Part shown: one piece after another, positions 1-9,411 of the stretch
How the letters are laid out: the number at the start of each line of letters is the position of its first letter
Position numbering within the stretch: position 1 is the stretch's first letter
Assembly (NCBI RefSeq): GCF_003176895.1
Contig: NZ_QGTD01000011.1
Coordinates: 1-64,000 of the forward strand
Length of the DNA: 64,000 nt
Direction of reading: 5' to 3'
From: Gracilibacillus dipsosauri
GTDB lineage: Bacteria > Bacillota > Bacilli > Bacillales > Amphibacillaceae
Made by a program: the position numbers and the translations under genes
The notes under the pieces: model-generated
Told to the model about the DNA's origin: nothing
Databases searched by the model: none
Seen by the model: the letters and a program-made list of their open reading frames with translations, nothing else

Positions 1-4
1 AAAA

Positions 5-29
5 GCCATGCATGGAAACCATACATGGC
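5..29. terminator. Hairpin at window edge
   Basis: An inverted repeat of 11-bp arms with one mismatch (GCCATGCATGG / CCATACATGGC) and a 3-base loop. A second short palindrome, CAAAATATTTTG, follows directly. It probably ends a gene lying left of the window. There is no clean U-run, so terminator function is inferred. Confidence 0.4.
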
Positions 30-203
30 ACAAAATATTTTGTTTATTTACCTGTCTACTTGACAGGGGGCAGTTCAAATAGTGGTGACTGAAACCTTTA
101 TTTATTGTTATTGGAAACAAACGGTCTAGTGACAAAAGGTGGCGAAGAATTACAATCACACCAACTAATTTTATAATTTTTTTCTGAAATTCGTATTTCT
201 TTA

Positions 204-232
204 TTGAATGTACGTACGAATTATATTATCAT
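204..232 (+). promoter_or_regulatory. Probable sigma-A promoter of araD-araA
   Basis: TTGAAT and TATCAT are separated by 17 bp, putting the transcript start near 239, about 70 bp before araD. One AraR-like operator overlaps the -35/spacer and a second lies just after the start site. This is the arrangement known for AraR-repressed arabinose operons in Bacillus subtilis. Confidence 0.5.
205..222 (+). promoter_or_regulatory. AraR-like operator 1 upstream of araD
   Basis: Contains the 8-bp palindrome GTACGTAC (210-217) in an AT-rich flank ending GAATT. It resembles the B. subtilis AraR box, whose core is TTGTACGTACAA. It overlaps the predicted promoter, consistent with direct repression. Confidence 0.7.
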
Positions 233-248
233 AAAGATAAACCTTTTC

Positions 249-264
249 ACACATACGTACAAGA
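249..264 (+). promoter_or_regulatory. AraR-like operator 2 upstream of araD
   Basis: ATACGTACAAG lies just downstream of the predicted start site. Its core centre is 43 bp from that of operator 1, about four helical turns. This spacing suits cooperative binding of two AraR dimers. Confidence 0.65.
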
Positions 265-306
265 AAGAGAAAAAAGGAATAGATCAGATAAGGAAGGTGA
301 AGGAAT

Positions 307-1002
307 TTGCTAGAAGAGCTGAAACAACAGGTTTTAGAAGCGAATAAGGATTTACCTAAATATGGACTTGTTACCTTTACTTGGGGTAATGTAAGCGGTT
401 TCGACAAGGATTCCGGTCTTATGGTGATCAAGCCTAGTGGAGTTGACTATGATGAATTGAAAGCAAATGACCTTGTCGTATTGGACTTGGATGGGAATAT
501 TGTCGAAGGCGAGTTGAATCCTTCTTCTGATACACCTACTCATCGATTGCTGTATCAAAAGTTTTCTGGAATCGGAGGAGTAGTTCATACTCATTCACCT
601 TGGGCGACTAGTTGGTCTCAAGCTGGAAAGGGTATTCCTGCGTTAGGAACAACACAGGCTGATTACTTTTATGGGGAAATTCCATGTACAAGACGAATGA
701 CAGAACAGGAAGTCACAGGAGAGTATGAATGGGAGACAGGTAAGGTGATTGCCGAAACCTTTGAGAATATCAATCCATTGCAGGTTCCTGGTGTACTTGT
801 GCACAGCCATGCTCCTTTTAGTTGGGGGAAAGACCCTTATGAGGCCATTCATAATGCAGTTGTTCTCGAGGAAGTAGCCAAAATGGCACTACACACCTAT
901 CAGATTAACCCAAATATTAGAGACATGGATTCATTTCTTTTAGATAAACATTATTTAAGAAAGCATGGAGCAAACGCCTACTATGGCCAGGATAAAAAAT
1001 AA
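307..1002 (+). CDS. araD: L-ribulose-5-phosphate 4-epimerase
   Basis: Converts L-ribulose 5-phosphate to D-xylulose 5-phosphate, the last step of L-arabinose catabolism in the cytoplasm. The 231-residue product has the length of class II aldolase-family AraD. Likely metal ligands are visible: Asp75, the HTH pair His94/His96, and the HSH motif at 166-168. The start is TTG behind GGAAGGTGAAGG; no better start is near. It is the first gene of an araD-araA pair, 60 bp before araA. Two AraR-like operators upstream indicate arabinose control. araB, the kinase that makes its substrate, is not in the window. Confidence 0.95.
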   Translation: MLEELKQQVLEANKDLPKYGLVTFTWGNVSGFDKDSGLMVIKPSGVDYDELKANDLVVLDLDGNIVEGELNPSSDTPTHRLLYQKFSGIGGVVHTHSPWATSWSQAGKGIPALGTTQADYFYGEIPCTRRMTEQEVTGEYEWETGKVIAETFENINPLQVPGVLVHSHAPFSWGKDPYEAIHNAVVLEEVAKMALHTYQINPNIRDMDSFLLDKHYLRKHGANAYYGQDKK

Positions 1003-1062
1003 CAAACATCAGTGACCATTCAATGAGTTTAGCTAAAGCTATTCAACAATAAGGAGGAATTT

Positions 1063-2550
1063 ATGATGTTAGAAATTAGACCATATACCTTTTGGTTTGT
1101 GACAGGAAGTCAGCATTTATATGGAGAAGACGCGATTAAAGAGGTAGAAACAAACTCACGCAAAGTCGTGAAGGGTTTAAATACGGAAGGCAACCTTCCA
1201 TTTGAAATAGAATTTAAAGAAGTGCTTACAACAGCGAATGATATTCATGCACTAATGCTAAAAGCAAACACTGATGAGAATTGCGCTGGCGTTATTACAT
1301 GGATGCATACGTTCTCCCCTGCTAAAATGTGGATTGCAGGTTTAAAAACATTGCAAAAACCATTATTACATCTTCATACGCAATTCAATCGTGATATCCC
1401 ATGGGAAACCATCGATATGGATTTCATGAACTTGAACCAAGCAGCACATGGGGATAGAGAGTATGGATTTATCGGTACGAGAATGGACGTATCACGTAAA
1501 GTAGTCGTTGGTCATTGGCAAAGCAAAGAAGTAGCGACAAAAGTTGCAGATTGGATGAAAACCGCAGCTGCGGTTGCAGAAGGTACAAATATACGTGTCG
1601 CTCGCTTTGGTGATAATATGCGTAATGTTGCGGTTACGGATGGAGATAAGGTCGAAGCACAAATTAAATTTGGCTGGGTCGTGGATTATTACGGCATTGG
1701 TGATCTTGTGGAGGAAATGGAGAAGGTTACAGATCAAGAGCTTGACACACTGTTCCAAGAATACGAAGAGCTCTATGAATTGCCGGAAGAAGCGAAAGAA
1801 CCAGGCGCCGTTCGTGACTCTATTTTAGAGCAAGGAAAAATTGAGCTAGCATTAAAGTCTTTCTTAGCAAAAGGTAATTACACCGCATTTACAACAAACT
1901 TCGAGGATTTACATGGTATGAAGCAGCTACCTGGACTTGCAGCTCAACGTTTAATGGCAGAAGGGTACGGCTTTGCTGGAGAAGGTGACTGGCGTACAGC
2001 AGCACTTACTCGTTTCATGAAAATTATTGCAGATAATAAAGGTACTTCTTTTATGGAAGATTACACTTATCACTTAGAGCCTGGCAATGAAATGATTTTA
2101 GGTTCTCATATGCTGGAGGTTTGCCCAACCGTTTCTGCTACAAAGCCTCGTATTGTGGTGAACCCACTAGGAATTGGCGGTAAAGAGGATCCTGCTCGTC
2201 TCGTATTTGATGGTCGTGGTGGAGATGCAGTGAATGCTTCCTTAGTTGAAATGGGTGGCCGCTACCGTTTAGTGATAAATGAAGTGAAGGCAGAACAACC
2301 ACAGAAGGAAACACCGAACCTACCAGTTGCCAAGGTATTATGGAAGCCACAGCCGTCCTTAAGTGAAGCAACAGAAGCTTGGATTTATGCTGGTGGCGCA
2401 CACCATACAGTGCTTTCATTTGAGGTAACGACAGATCAGCTGTACGATTTCGCTAACATGGCGAAGATTGAATGTGTCGTTATAGATAAAGACACGAACT
2501 TAAGACAATTCAGAAATGAACTGAAATGGAATGAAGCCATTTATCGTTAA
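1063..2550 (+). CDS. araA: L-arabinose isomerase
   Basis: Interconverts L-arabinose and L-ribulose in the cytoplasm; first step of the pathway. At 495 residues it has the normal family length. It opens with a typical AraA segment (PYTFWFVTGSQHLYG) and carries the conserved GFAGEGDWRTAAL and MILGSHMLEVCP segments that hold catalytic metal-binding residues in this family. AAGGAGG at 1051 serves ATG 1063 or the adjacent ATG 1066, which has slightly better spacing. It follows araD and ends at a strong hairpin, so araD-araA looks like a two-gene transcript. Confidence 0.97.
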   Translation: MMLEIRPYTFWFVTGSQHLYGEDAIKEVETNSRKVVKGLNTEGNLPFEIEFKEVLTTANDIHALMLKANTDENCAGVITWMHTFSPAKMWIAGLKTLQKPLLHLHTQFNRDIPWETIDMDFMNLNQAAHGDREYGFIGTRMDVSRKVVVGHWQSKEVATKVADWMKTAAAVAEGTNIRVARFGDNMRNVAVTDGDKVEAQIKFGWVVDYYGIGDLVEEMEKVTDQELDTLFQEYEELYELPEEAKEPGAVRDSILEQGKIELALKSFLAKGNYTAFTTNFEDLHGMKQLPGLAAQRLMAEGYGFAGEGDWRTAALTRFMKIIADNKGTSFMEDYTYHLEPGNEMILGSHMLEVCPTVSATKPRIVVNPLGIGGKEDPARLVFDGRGGDAVNASLVEMGGRYRLVINEVKAEQPQKETPNLPVAKVLWKPQPSLSEATEAWIYAGGAHHTVLSFEVTTDQLYDFANMAKIECVVIDKDTNLRQFRNELKWNEAIYR

Positions 2551-2563
2551 GGTTCGAACAGTT

Positions 2564-2593
2564 AGAGATCTACATTTAAGTAGATCTCTTCTG
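2564..2593 (+). terminator. Intrinsic terminator after araA
   Basis: Perfect 10-bp stem AGAGATCTAC / GTAGATCTCT with a 6-base loop, followed by a T-rich stretch. Confidence 0.75.
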
Positions 2594-2784
2594 TTTATCA
2601 ACAAGAAATGCTTGACAGCGTATATGGTTAGTTTATGCTTGTATGTAGAGTGCTTTTTTCGAGCTTCTATGAGGAAAACATAATTTCCACTCAAAGCTCA
2701 AAACTAAAACCCGATTCTAGAAGGGTTAATTCCATAAAAAAACACGTAAACCGTAATAAAGACAGGTTCAATGAGGTGTAATTG

Positions 2785-3906
2785 ATGCAAACAAAATATA
2801 ATATTGTCAAGCAAGCTATTAAGTCTCAAATATTAGATGGTACCTATCAGCCACATCAAAAAATAAGCTCTGAAAGCGAATTAATGAAGCAATTCGGTGT
2901 AAGTCGTCATACGGTAAGACTAGCGATTGGGGATTTAGTCAACCAGGGATGGCTTTATCGAGAACAAGGTGCTGGAACTTTTTGTGCAGATCGTTCCAGA
3001 GAGGATGCCATTGGACGTAATCAACAAAAAAATATAGCTATTATAACTACCCATATTTCTGATTATATCTTTCCGTCTATTATTAGAGGAGCAGAATCCT
3101 ATTTAAGTCAGCAGGGCTATCAAGTTAGTCTCTTTAGCACAAATAACAATCATGAAAACGAACGGAAGTTTTTGGAAAAAATATTAACCCAACATTTTGA
3201 TGGGGTCATTATCGAGCCAACAAAGAGTGCTGTGACGAATCCGAATATAAATTATTACTTAAATCTAGAAAGACAAAATATTCCTTATTTAATGATTAAT
3301 GCTTTTTATGACGAGCTAGAGCCTTTTCATATTGTCATGGATGATGAAAAGGGTGGGTTTTTACAAACAGAACATTTAATCGAATTAGGTCATGAGAATA
3401 TCATTGGATTTTTCAAAAACGATGATACACAAGGCACAAAGAGAATGAAGGGTTATCTAAAAGCACATCGAAAGTACAATATTGAAATTTTACCAAATAA
3501 TATTGTCACTTATAGCACGGAGGAAAAGTCGACAAAGCCAATGGAAGTACTGAAAAAGCTTCTGGAGGAAAAGGACGAAAAACGGCCAACTGCTATCGTG
3601 TGTTATAATGATGAGTTAGCTATTAAGCTACTAGATGTCATTAGAGAATCAGAGCTTCAAGTGCCAGAGGATATATCTTTAATCGGGTTTGATGACTCGT
3701 TTATGGCAGAAGTAACCGAGGTGAAGCTAACAACGATCGCACATCCTCAAAGTGAGATGGGTGAATTGGCTGCGAAGGTTATATTGGATATGGTGAAGCA
3801 ATCGAAGGGGACAAAGAAGCAATCGACAACAGAAAATGACTTAATTCGTTTCGATCCAAGGCTAGTAATCAGGAATTCGACAGCACCGTTAAAAAAGAAA
3901 AAATAA
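2785..3906 (+). CDS. araR: AraR-type arabinose repressor (copy 1)
   Basis: A chimeric regulator. An N-terminal GntR-type winged helix (about residues 1-70, with SESELMKQFGVSRHTVRLA) is fused to a LacI/PBP1-type effector domain (about 80-355). This is the architecture of AraR, which leaves its operators on binding L-arabinose. ATG 2785 is preferred over the in-frame TTG at 2782 because GAGGTG at 2773-2778 is better spaced. No ACGTAC operator is visible in the 230 bp upstream, unlike copy 2. It is closely similar to the protein at 4237 throughout, and the recognition helices are almost identical, so both probably read the same sites. Confidence 0.9.
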   Translation: MQTKYNIVKQAIKSQILDGTYQPHQKISSESELMKQFGVSRHTVRLAIGDLVNQGWLYREQGAGTFCADRSREDAIGRNQQKNIAIITTHISDYIFPSIIRGAESYLSQQGYQVSLFSTNNNHENERKFLEKILTQHFDGVIIEPTKSAVTNPNINYYLNLERQNIPYLMINAFYDELEPFHIVMDDEKGGFLQTEHLIELGHENIIGFFKNDDTQGTKRMKGYLKAHRKYNIEILPNNIVTYSTEEKSTKPMEVLKKLLEEKDEKRPTAIVCYNDELAIKLLDVIRESELQVPEDISLIGFDDSFMAEVTEVKLTTIAHPQSEMGELAAKVILDMVKQSKGTKKQSTTENDLIRFDPRLVIRNSTAPLKKKK

Positions 3907-3912
3907 TGATAG

Positions 3913-3939
3913 AAGCATACAATTGGTATGCTTTTTTTA
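3913..3939 (+). terminator. Intrinsic terminator after araR copy 1
   Basis: Eight-base stem AAGCATAC / GTATGCTT with a 5-base loop, running into seven T residues. Confidence 0.85.
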
Positions 3940-4102
3940 TACTTTCTTAACGTATAAAATTTTTGCAGGAAGTAATGTGATGAAGCGAAAATCTTAAAGT
4001 CTAACGAAGAAGAAAAGCTGACGCATCGAGTTAAAGACGAGCGAATGCGAGTTTTTCTAATGTGCAAAAACTAGAAAAACAATCAAAAATATTACCAACG
4101 TA

Positions 4103-4130
4103 TTGTATTAAAAACAATATTTGTTATACT
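4103..4130 (+). promoter_or_regulatory. Probable promoter of araR copy 2
   Basis: TTGTAT and TATACT are separated by 16 bp. The operator begins at the base after the -10 element and would cover the transcript start. Confidence 0.5.
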
Positions 4131-4147
4131 AGTAGTACGTACAAATT
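4131..4147 (+). promoter_or_regulatory. AraR-like operator upstream of araR copy 2
   Basis: GTACGTAC (4135-4142) followed by AAATTT. It sits immediately after the -10 box, suggesting autoregulation or cross-regulation by the other AraR copy. Confidence 0.7.
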
Positions 4148-4160
4148 TATCTTTATGCTT

Positions 4161-4175
4161 ATGGAAACGCTATCA
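4161..4175 (+). promoter_or_regulatory. cre (CcpA) site upstream of araR copy 2
   Basis: ATGGAAACGCTATCA fits the cre consensus WTGNAANCGNWNNCW at every fixed position. It lies downstream of the predicted promoter, so CcpA would act as a roadblock. Confidence 0.7.
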
Positions 4176-4236
4176 GTTATCTGTTACATTCTTAGTTAAT
4201 TGATTGAATAAAGTAATAAGGTGAGGGGGCTTTTAT

Positions 4237-5364
4237 GTGGAGGCGAAATATAAAAAAATAAAACGATCGATTAAATCAAAAATTTTGGAAGGGCTGATTA
4301 TGCCTCATGAGAAGATCAGTTCAGAAAGTGAATTGATGCGTCAATTTAATGTGAGCAGACATACAGTGAGACTTGCATTAGGAGAGTTAGTAAGTGAGGG
4401 ATGGCTATACAGGGAACAGGGTGCTGGTACGTTTTGTACGGATCGGACGAATCGGGATCAGTATCAATCACAGGAAAATCCAACGAAAAATATTGCGATA
4501 GTTACAACCTATATATCAGAATATATCTTTCCCTCCATCATAAGAGGTGCAGAGGCACATTTAAGTAAAGAAGGCTATCATGTTAGTATTTTTAATACAA
4601 ATAATAAATATGACCAAGAGAAGCAAATTTTAAGTAAGATCTTAGCAGGGAACTATGATGGGATTATTATCGAGCCAACTAATAGTGCTTCTTCTAATCC
4701 AAATTTACGCTATTATTTGAATTTAGAAAGAGAGAATATACCATATGTTATGATTAATGCCAGCTATGAAGAACTAGAACCAGTAAGCTTTATGATGGAT
4801 GATGTGAAAGGTGGCTATCTTCAAACAAAGCATTTAATCGAATTAGGTCATCAACATATTGCTTGTATTTACAAAACAGACGATGCGCAAGGACAAAAGC
4901 GTCTCAAGGGATATATCAAGGCACATCGGGATTTAGATATTTTATTAAACCCGAAAAATATAATAACTTATCAAACAGAAAATGAATTAAGTACCCCTAT
5001 AGCAGGGTTGAAAAAACTGCTAAATAATAAACTTGATCGTCCAACTGCTGTCGTGTGCTATAATGACCAATTAGTGCTACGGTTGATGGATTATTTAAGA
5101 GAGGAAGGGCTAAAAATACCAGAGGACTTATCCTTTGTAGGCTATGATGACTCCTTACTCTCCGCGATATCTGAGGTTAAACTCACCTCTGTCATCCATC
5201 CTAAAAGTAGACTAGGTCTGGATGCTGCCAAAGCGATTATTAGTATGATAAAGAAGAATGATGGGATTCGTTCTAATAGGGGCATATCCAAATTGTACGA
5301 ACCAGAGCTACAGATACGTCAATCGACGATCAGACTTAATAAAAATCTAGCAAAGGTAGAATAG
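4237..5364 (+). CDS. araR: AraR-type arabinose repressor (copy 2)
   Basis: Same architecture as copy 1: GntR-type helix-turn-helix (SESELMRQFNVSRHTVRLA, about residues 28-46) fused to a LacI-type sugar-binding domain, 375 residues. The start is GTG at 4237, seven bases after GGTGAGGGGG; an ATG two bases upstream is out of frame. The two copies align without large gaps from end to end, so this looks like a tandem duplication. Unlike copy 1 it has its own operator and cre site, so the pair may differ in expression or effector rather than in target sequence. Confidence 0.9.
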   Translation: MEAKYKKIKRSIKSKILEGLIMPHEKISSESELMRQFNVSRHTVRLALGELVSEGWLYREQGAGTFCTDRTNRDQYQSQENPTKNIAIVTTYISEYIFPSIIRGAEAHLSKEGYHVSIFNTNNKYDQEKQILSKILAGNYDGIIIEPTNSASSNPNLRYYLNLERENIPYVMINASYEELEPVSFMMDDVKGGYLQTKHLIELGHQHIACIYKTDDAQGQKRLKGYIKAHRDLDILLNPKNIITYQTENELSTPIAGLKKLLNNKLDRPTAVVCYNDQLVLRLMDYLREEGLKIPEDLSFVGYDDSLLSAISEVKLTSVIHPKSRLGLDAAKAIISMIKKNDGIRSNRGISKLYEPELQIRQSTIRLNKNLAKVE

Positions 5365-5429
5365 TTCTTGAGTTACTATTGTCTTTTCCAAAAAAAGAAG
5401 GACTTATATTTATTAGCTATTTCAAATAG

Positions 5430-5462
5430 AACATGCACTCAAGCGATGAGTGCATGTTTTTA
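5430..5462 (+). terminator. Intrinsic terminator after araR copy 2
   Basis: Eleven-base stem AACATGCACTC / GAGTGCATGTT with a 7-base loop, then a T-rich run. Confidence 0.85.
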
Positions 5463-5763
5463 TGTTGAAAACTATTAGTTACTTCTCATCAACAAAATGT
5501 AAACGCAAACAAAAAACAAAAAATAGGATATGAAATCTAAAAATAATTTATTCACACCAAAATCATATTATGGGAAAATGATTAATAAGTTAGGATGAGC
5601 GGATTCTTAACTTGTTCGTTCATATAGAGGTGAGTACACCCTACTTATTAGTAAGTGCTTCTTCAAAGAGAAAAGGGAAGGGGAGATTTGCCGAGGTCTA
5701 GTTATTTATAGATTTATTGAAAGCGCTATCTTTATTTTTATTCAGTAATGAGGGGGTAAAAGA
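5463..5763 (+). promoter_or_regulatory. Upstream region of an LplA-type importer, with a cre site
   Basis: About 300 bp without a gene. The one clear element is a cre at 5717-5731, TTGAAAGCGCTATCT, matching the consensus at all fixed positions 32 bp before the binding-protein gene. No ACGTAC operator is visible here, so this importer is probably not AraR-controlled. I could not choose a convincing -35/-10 pair. Confidence 0.6.
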
Positions 5764-7377
5764 ATGAAAAAATTAATTAATGTATTTTTACTGAGTGCAC
5801 TCATGATATTACTTCTTGCTGCGTGTAGTAATGACGAAGCATCCAAGGAAAAACAAGAGACAGAGGATGGGAAAGTAGTCTTATCTGGTCTTATTACAAA
5901 ACATCCTTTGACTAAAGATTTGGCAGATATGGAGTGGTTACAGGAAGTAGAGGATAGAGCGGGAGTGGAAATCAAATGGGAGGAGGTCACTGCTGACTGG
6001 GATCAAAAGAAGGGGGCAATGTTAGCGGGTGGTGACATTCCAGATATACTAATAGGGCCGAATGTTATAACAGATGCCGATTTTGCTAAATTTACAGGTT
6101 TATTTGAGGATTTGGCTCCTTTAATCGAAGATCATGGCCCGAATATACAAGCAATGTTTGAACAGCAACCAGATACAAAGGTACTAGCAACACAGGATGA
6201 TGGGGCGATTTTTGGTTTGCCAAAATATCAACGATTCTGGCCACAAACTGCGACTATGCAATTTATAAATAAACAATGGCTTGATAATTTAGGTTTAGAA
6301 GTCCCGACAAATTGGGATGAGCTATTCGAAGTCTTAATGGCATTCAAGGAAGAGGATGCAAATGGAAATGGTGATCCAAACGATGAAATACCAATGGACT
6401 TTTCTCCAGTAGGAACAGGTGGATTCGGATTCTTCCAACCAAGTGTATTATTGGGGAGCACTGGAATAACGATCACTGGAGGTGGTGGGCAAGGTTATTT
6501 TCTTGAGGATGGAGAAGTGAAAAACTTCTTTGTGGATGAACGCTATAAAGAGGTTGTCGCCTTTTTGAATAAATTATATTCCAATGGTTTAATCAATCAA
6601 GAAGTCTTCACACAAGATTATACGAAATATCAATCAGTTGCTCGAGGTAGTGGAAAAGATGCAACAGTCGGCTATACGTATGGCTGGGAAAGCATGGACA
6701 GATTCGGTCTGAATGTGTCCGATCAATATGTAAGCTTTGCTCCAATGAAAAAGTCCGCAGATTACAATGGTGAGATTTCTTGGTCATATGATTATAATAG
6801 CTTGAATTATGGTGTGAACATGGTAGCACTATCTTCAGGGGCAAGTGATAAAGAAGCTGCTATGAAATTTATTAATGAGCTATACAATCCGGAGGTAAGC
6901 TTACAAGTATTATTTGGTTCACTTGGACCTAATATTGAAAAGGCGGATGATGGCTCTTATAAGATTCTTCCACCAAAGGATGAGGAGATGGATCCAGGAA
7001 CATGGAAATGGACATCTACCTGGGCAGATAATGGCCCGATGTTTATATCCGATGAGTTACAAGTGGAATTAGGAACAGATATGCAGGCAGTCGGTGCACA
7101 ACAAGAGCCGTTTGATAAAGCTTTTGAGACATTGGATAAAGAAAATGATGTATTCCCTGGTATGTTCTTGAAATATTCAGATGCCGATAATAATCAGATG
7201 AGTCTCATCAACACAGACTTTATGAATCTAGCAATGGCAAAGTTCTCAGAATGGGTAACAGAAGGCGGAATTGAAGAACAATGGGGTGGCTATGTAAAGG
7301 AAGTAGAAGCTATTGGTCTGCAAACAAACCTAGATATTATTCAAGGCTATTATGATGATTATAAAAGTAACCACTAG
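5764..7377 (+). CDS. ABC importer substrate-binding lipoprotein (LplA/YtcQ type)
   Basis: Extracytoplasmic sugar-binding lipoprotein of a carbohydrate ABC importer, 537 residues, a length typical of the large LplA/YtcQ/AlgQ-like group. The signal peptide ends in the lipobox LLAAC with Cys21 as the acylated residue. Residues 198-210 (DANGNGDPNDEIP) form an EF-hand-like acidic loop as in calcium-binding members of this group. It is followed by a hairpin and two permease genes. The substrate cannot be read from sequence; the arabinose setting and the similarity to oligouronide and oligosaccharide binders suggest an oligosaccharide. Confidence 0.88.
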   Translation: MKKLINVFLLSALMILLLAACSNDEASKEKQETEDGKVVLSGLITKHPLTKDLADMEWLQEVEDRAGVEIKWEEVTADWDQKKGAMLAGGDIPDILIGPNVITDADFAKFTGLFEDLAPLIEDHGPNIQAMFEQQPDTKVLATQDDGAIFGLPKYQRFWPQTATMQFINKQWLDNLGLEVPTNWDELFEVLMAFKEEDANGNGDPNDEIPMDFSPVGTGGFGFFQPSVLLGSTGITITGGGGQGYFLEDGEVKNFFVDERYKEVVAFLNKLYSNGLINQEVFTQDYTKYQSVARGSGKDATVGYTYGWESMDRFGLNVSDQYVSFAPMKKSADYNGEISWSYDYNSLNYGVNMVALSSGASDKEAAMKFINELYNPEVSLQVLFGSLGPNIEKADDGSYKILPPKDEEMDPGTWKWTSTWADNGPMFISDELQVELGTDMQAVGAQQEPFDKAFETLDKENDVFPGMFLKYSDADNNQMSLINTDFMNLAMAKFSEWVTEGGIEEQWGGYVKEVEAIGLQTNLDIIQGYYDDYKSNH

Positions 7378-7398
7378 ATAATCATGCATCCAAATTAA

Positions 7399-7465
7399 GA
7401 GTCTGGGACATAACAAAATAGGAAGATGGAGATACTCATACTTTCCTACCCTATTGTCCCGGCTC
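7399..7465 (+). terminator. Intercistronic hairpin between binding protein and permeases
   Basis: Arms GAGTCTGGGACA (7399-7410) and TGTCCCGGCTC (7455-7465), with an inner AATAGG / CCTATT pairing. It lies between the binding-protein gene and the first permease. It may partly terminate or stabilise the transcript so the lipoprotein is made in excess; this role is inferred. Confidence 0.6.
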
Positions 7466-7490
7466 TTTGCACTACGAGGGGGGAGAATAG

Positions 7491-8456
7491 ATGGCTGTTT
7501 CAGAAATGAATAGTTCTTTATCAGAACAAAAATCCAAATCTACTTATAAAAAGCCGAATATTTTTAATACATTTAAGCGGGATCATCAGCTTTGGATTAT
7601 GATACTACCTGCGATAATTTGTGTGATTATTTTTAACTATATTCCCATGTATGGCATTCAGTTAGCCTTTCGAGAGTATGATTTCACCGCTGGCCTAACT
7701 GGTGGGGAATGGGTAGGATTGCAGTACTTTGAACAATTTATTAAAAGTCATATGTTTACAGATCTCATTAGAAATACTTTAGTGATCAGTATTACTACGA
7801 TTGTTGTAGGGTTTCCTGCTCCTATTATTCTTGCGTTATTAGTAAACCAAATTCGTTGGAAAAGAGGTAAACGAATATTACAAACAACCGTTTATCTTCC
7901 ACATTTCATATCGATTGTTGTTTTAGTTGGTTTACTGAATGTCTTGCTTTCTCCTAATACTGGATTAATTGGTCTGCTCATCGCAAAAATGGGCTTTGAA
8001 GGTACTAATCTGCTAGCATCCACAACAGCATTTGTACCTGTATATGTTCTTTCAGATATTTGGCAGCATGTTGGTTGGAACAGTATTATCTATCTTGCGG
8101 CATTATCGAGTGTGGATCCACAGCTGTACGATGCTGCTAAGATTGATGGGGCTAATCGGTGGCAGATCATTCGAAATGTGGAAATACCTGCGATTATTCC
8201 AACCATCATCATTTTATTAATTTTAAATATGGGAACCGTTATTAGTACAGGCTTTGAAAAAATATTCCTTATGCAAAATTCATTAAATTTACCAATTTCT
8301 GAAGTGATTGAAACATATGTGTACAAAATCGGGATTATTTCTAATCAGTTTAGTTATGCAGCAGCCATTGGATTGTTTAATACATTAATAAACTTTACCC
8401 TATTAGTTATTGTCAACTCCATTGCAAAACGCGTAGCTAAAATTAGCCTTTGGTAA
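7491..8456 (+). CDS. Sugar ABC importer permease (LplB/YtcP type)
   Basis: Integral membrane subunit of a CUT1-type importer, 321 residues with about six hydrophobic helices. The EAA-loop motif AAKIDGANRWQIIRNVEIP, which contacts the ATPase, begins about residue 220. The start ATG sits behind GGGGGGAG. The pair with the next gene would form a heterodimeric channel. No ATPase gene is nearby, as is usual in Bacillaceae where a shared MsmX-type ATPase serves many sugar importers. Confidence 0.9.
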   Translation: MAVSEMNSSLSEQKSKSTYKKPNIFNTFKRDHQLWIMILPAIICVIIFNYIPMYGIQLAFREYDFTAGLTGGEWVGLQYFEQFIKSHMFTDLIRNTLVISITTIVVGFPAPIILALLVNQIRWKRGKRILQTTVYLPHFISIVVLVGLLNVLLSPNTGLIGLLIAKMGFEGTNLLASTTAFVPVYVLSDIWQHVGWNSIIYLAALSSVDPQLYDAAKIDGANRWQIIRNVEIPAIIPTIIILLILNMGTVISTGFEKIFLMQNSLNLPISEVIETYVYKIGIISNQFSYAAAIGLFNTLINFTLLVIVNSIAKRVAKISLW

Positions 8457-8485
8457 CGGAAAACATATTAGGAGGAGGAAATGCC

Positions 8486-9400
8486 ATGACATCGATTACG
8501 ATGAATCGTATTAAAAATAAAAAAGCCTCAGATCTCATCTTTGATGCATTTGTTTTCGGGTTATGTATCATCATATTTTTTGTTATTGCTTATCCTTTAT
8601 ATTTTATTGTGATCGCATCAGTAAGTGACCCGACCTTAGTATCAACTGGAAAAGTATTTCTCTTCCCGCAAGGATTTAGCTTTTTTGGATATGAAGAGAT
8701 ATTTAAGGATGCAAGGATATGGATTGGTTACCGAAATACATTGTTTTATGCTGTTGTAGGTACCTTTATTAATCTATTATTTACACTTCCTGCAGCCTAT
8801 GTCTTATCTCGTCAAGAATTTCGCGCTAGAAGATTTCTTATGTTTTTCTTTGTCTTTACGATGTTTTTCAATGGTGGGTTAATCCCAACATATTTACTCA
8901 TGAAGGATTTAAGTTTAATAGATACACCCTGGGTCTTCATATTTAATCCACTTACGGTTAATGTTTTTAATCTCATCATTACACGTACCTTTTTTGAAAG
9001 TAACATTCCGAATGAGATGTACGAAGCTGCAACGATTGATGGCTGCTCCCATTTCAAGTTTTTTAGCAAAATTGTATTACCACTATCTAAGGCCGTTATC
9101 TCGGTTATCGGTTTATATTACTTAGTATGGCACTGGAACGACTTCTTTACTGGCTTAATTTATATTCGTAACTATGATTTACAGCCACTACAGATTGTTT
9201 TGCGAGATATATTATTATCAAATCAAGTGTTTGCGGAAGGTGCAGGAAGTGGTGGTACAGGTGGAGGATATGCACAGAGGTATGCCGATCAAATTAAATA
9301 TGGAGTGATCATTGTCTCCTCCTTACCAATTCTTATCCTCTATCCATTCATTCAAAAATACTTTGAAAAAGGTGTTTTAATAGGCTCTGTAAAAGGATAG
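8486..9400 (+). CDS. Sugar ABC importer permease (LplC/YtcP type)
   Basis: Second membrane subunit of the importer, 304 residues, about six helices, with the EAA-loop segment EAATIDGCSHFKFFSKIVLP. An in-frame start at 8450 would overlap the previous gene, but ATG 8486 has a near-perfect GGAGGAGG at 8471-8478 and gives the N-terminus MTSITMNRIK, so I chose it. It ends just before a strong terminator, closing the three-gene unit. Confidence 0.9.
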   Translation: MTSITMNRIKNKKASDLIFDAFVFGLCIIIFFVIAYPLYFIVIASVSDPTLVSTGKVFLFPQGFSFFGYEEIFKDARIWIGYRNTLFYAVVGTFINLLFTLPAAYVLSRQEFRARRFLMFFFVFTMFFNGGLIPTYLLMKDLSLIDTPWVFIFNPLTVNVFNLIITRTFFESNIPNEMYEAATIDGCSHFKFFSKIVLPLSKAVISVIGLYYLVWHWNDFFTGLIYIRNYDLQPLQIVLRDILLSNQVFAEGAGSGGTGGGYAQRYADQIKYGVIIVSSLPILILYPFIQKYFEKGVLIGSVKG

Positions 9401-9411
9401 AAGCAATTAAG

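Noticed and set aside
1574-1828. Same-strand overlapping frame inside araA
   Set aside because: It is in an alternative frame of a strongly conserved gene, with no independent start signal.
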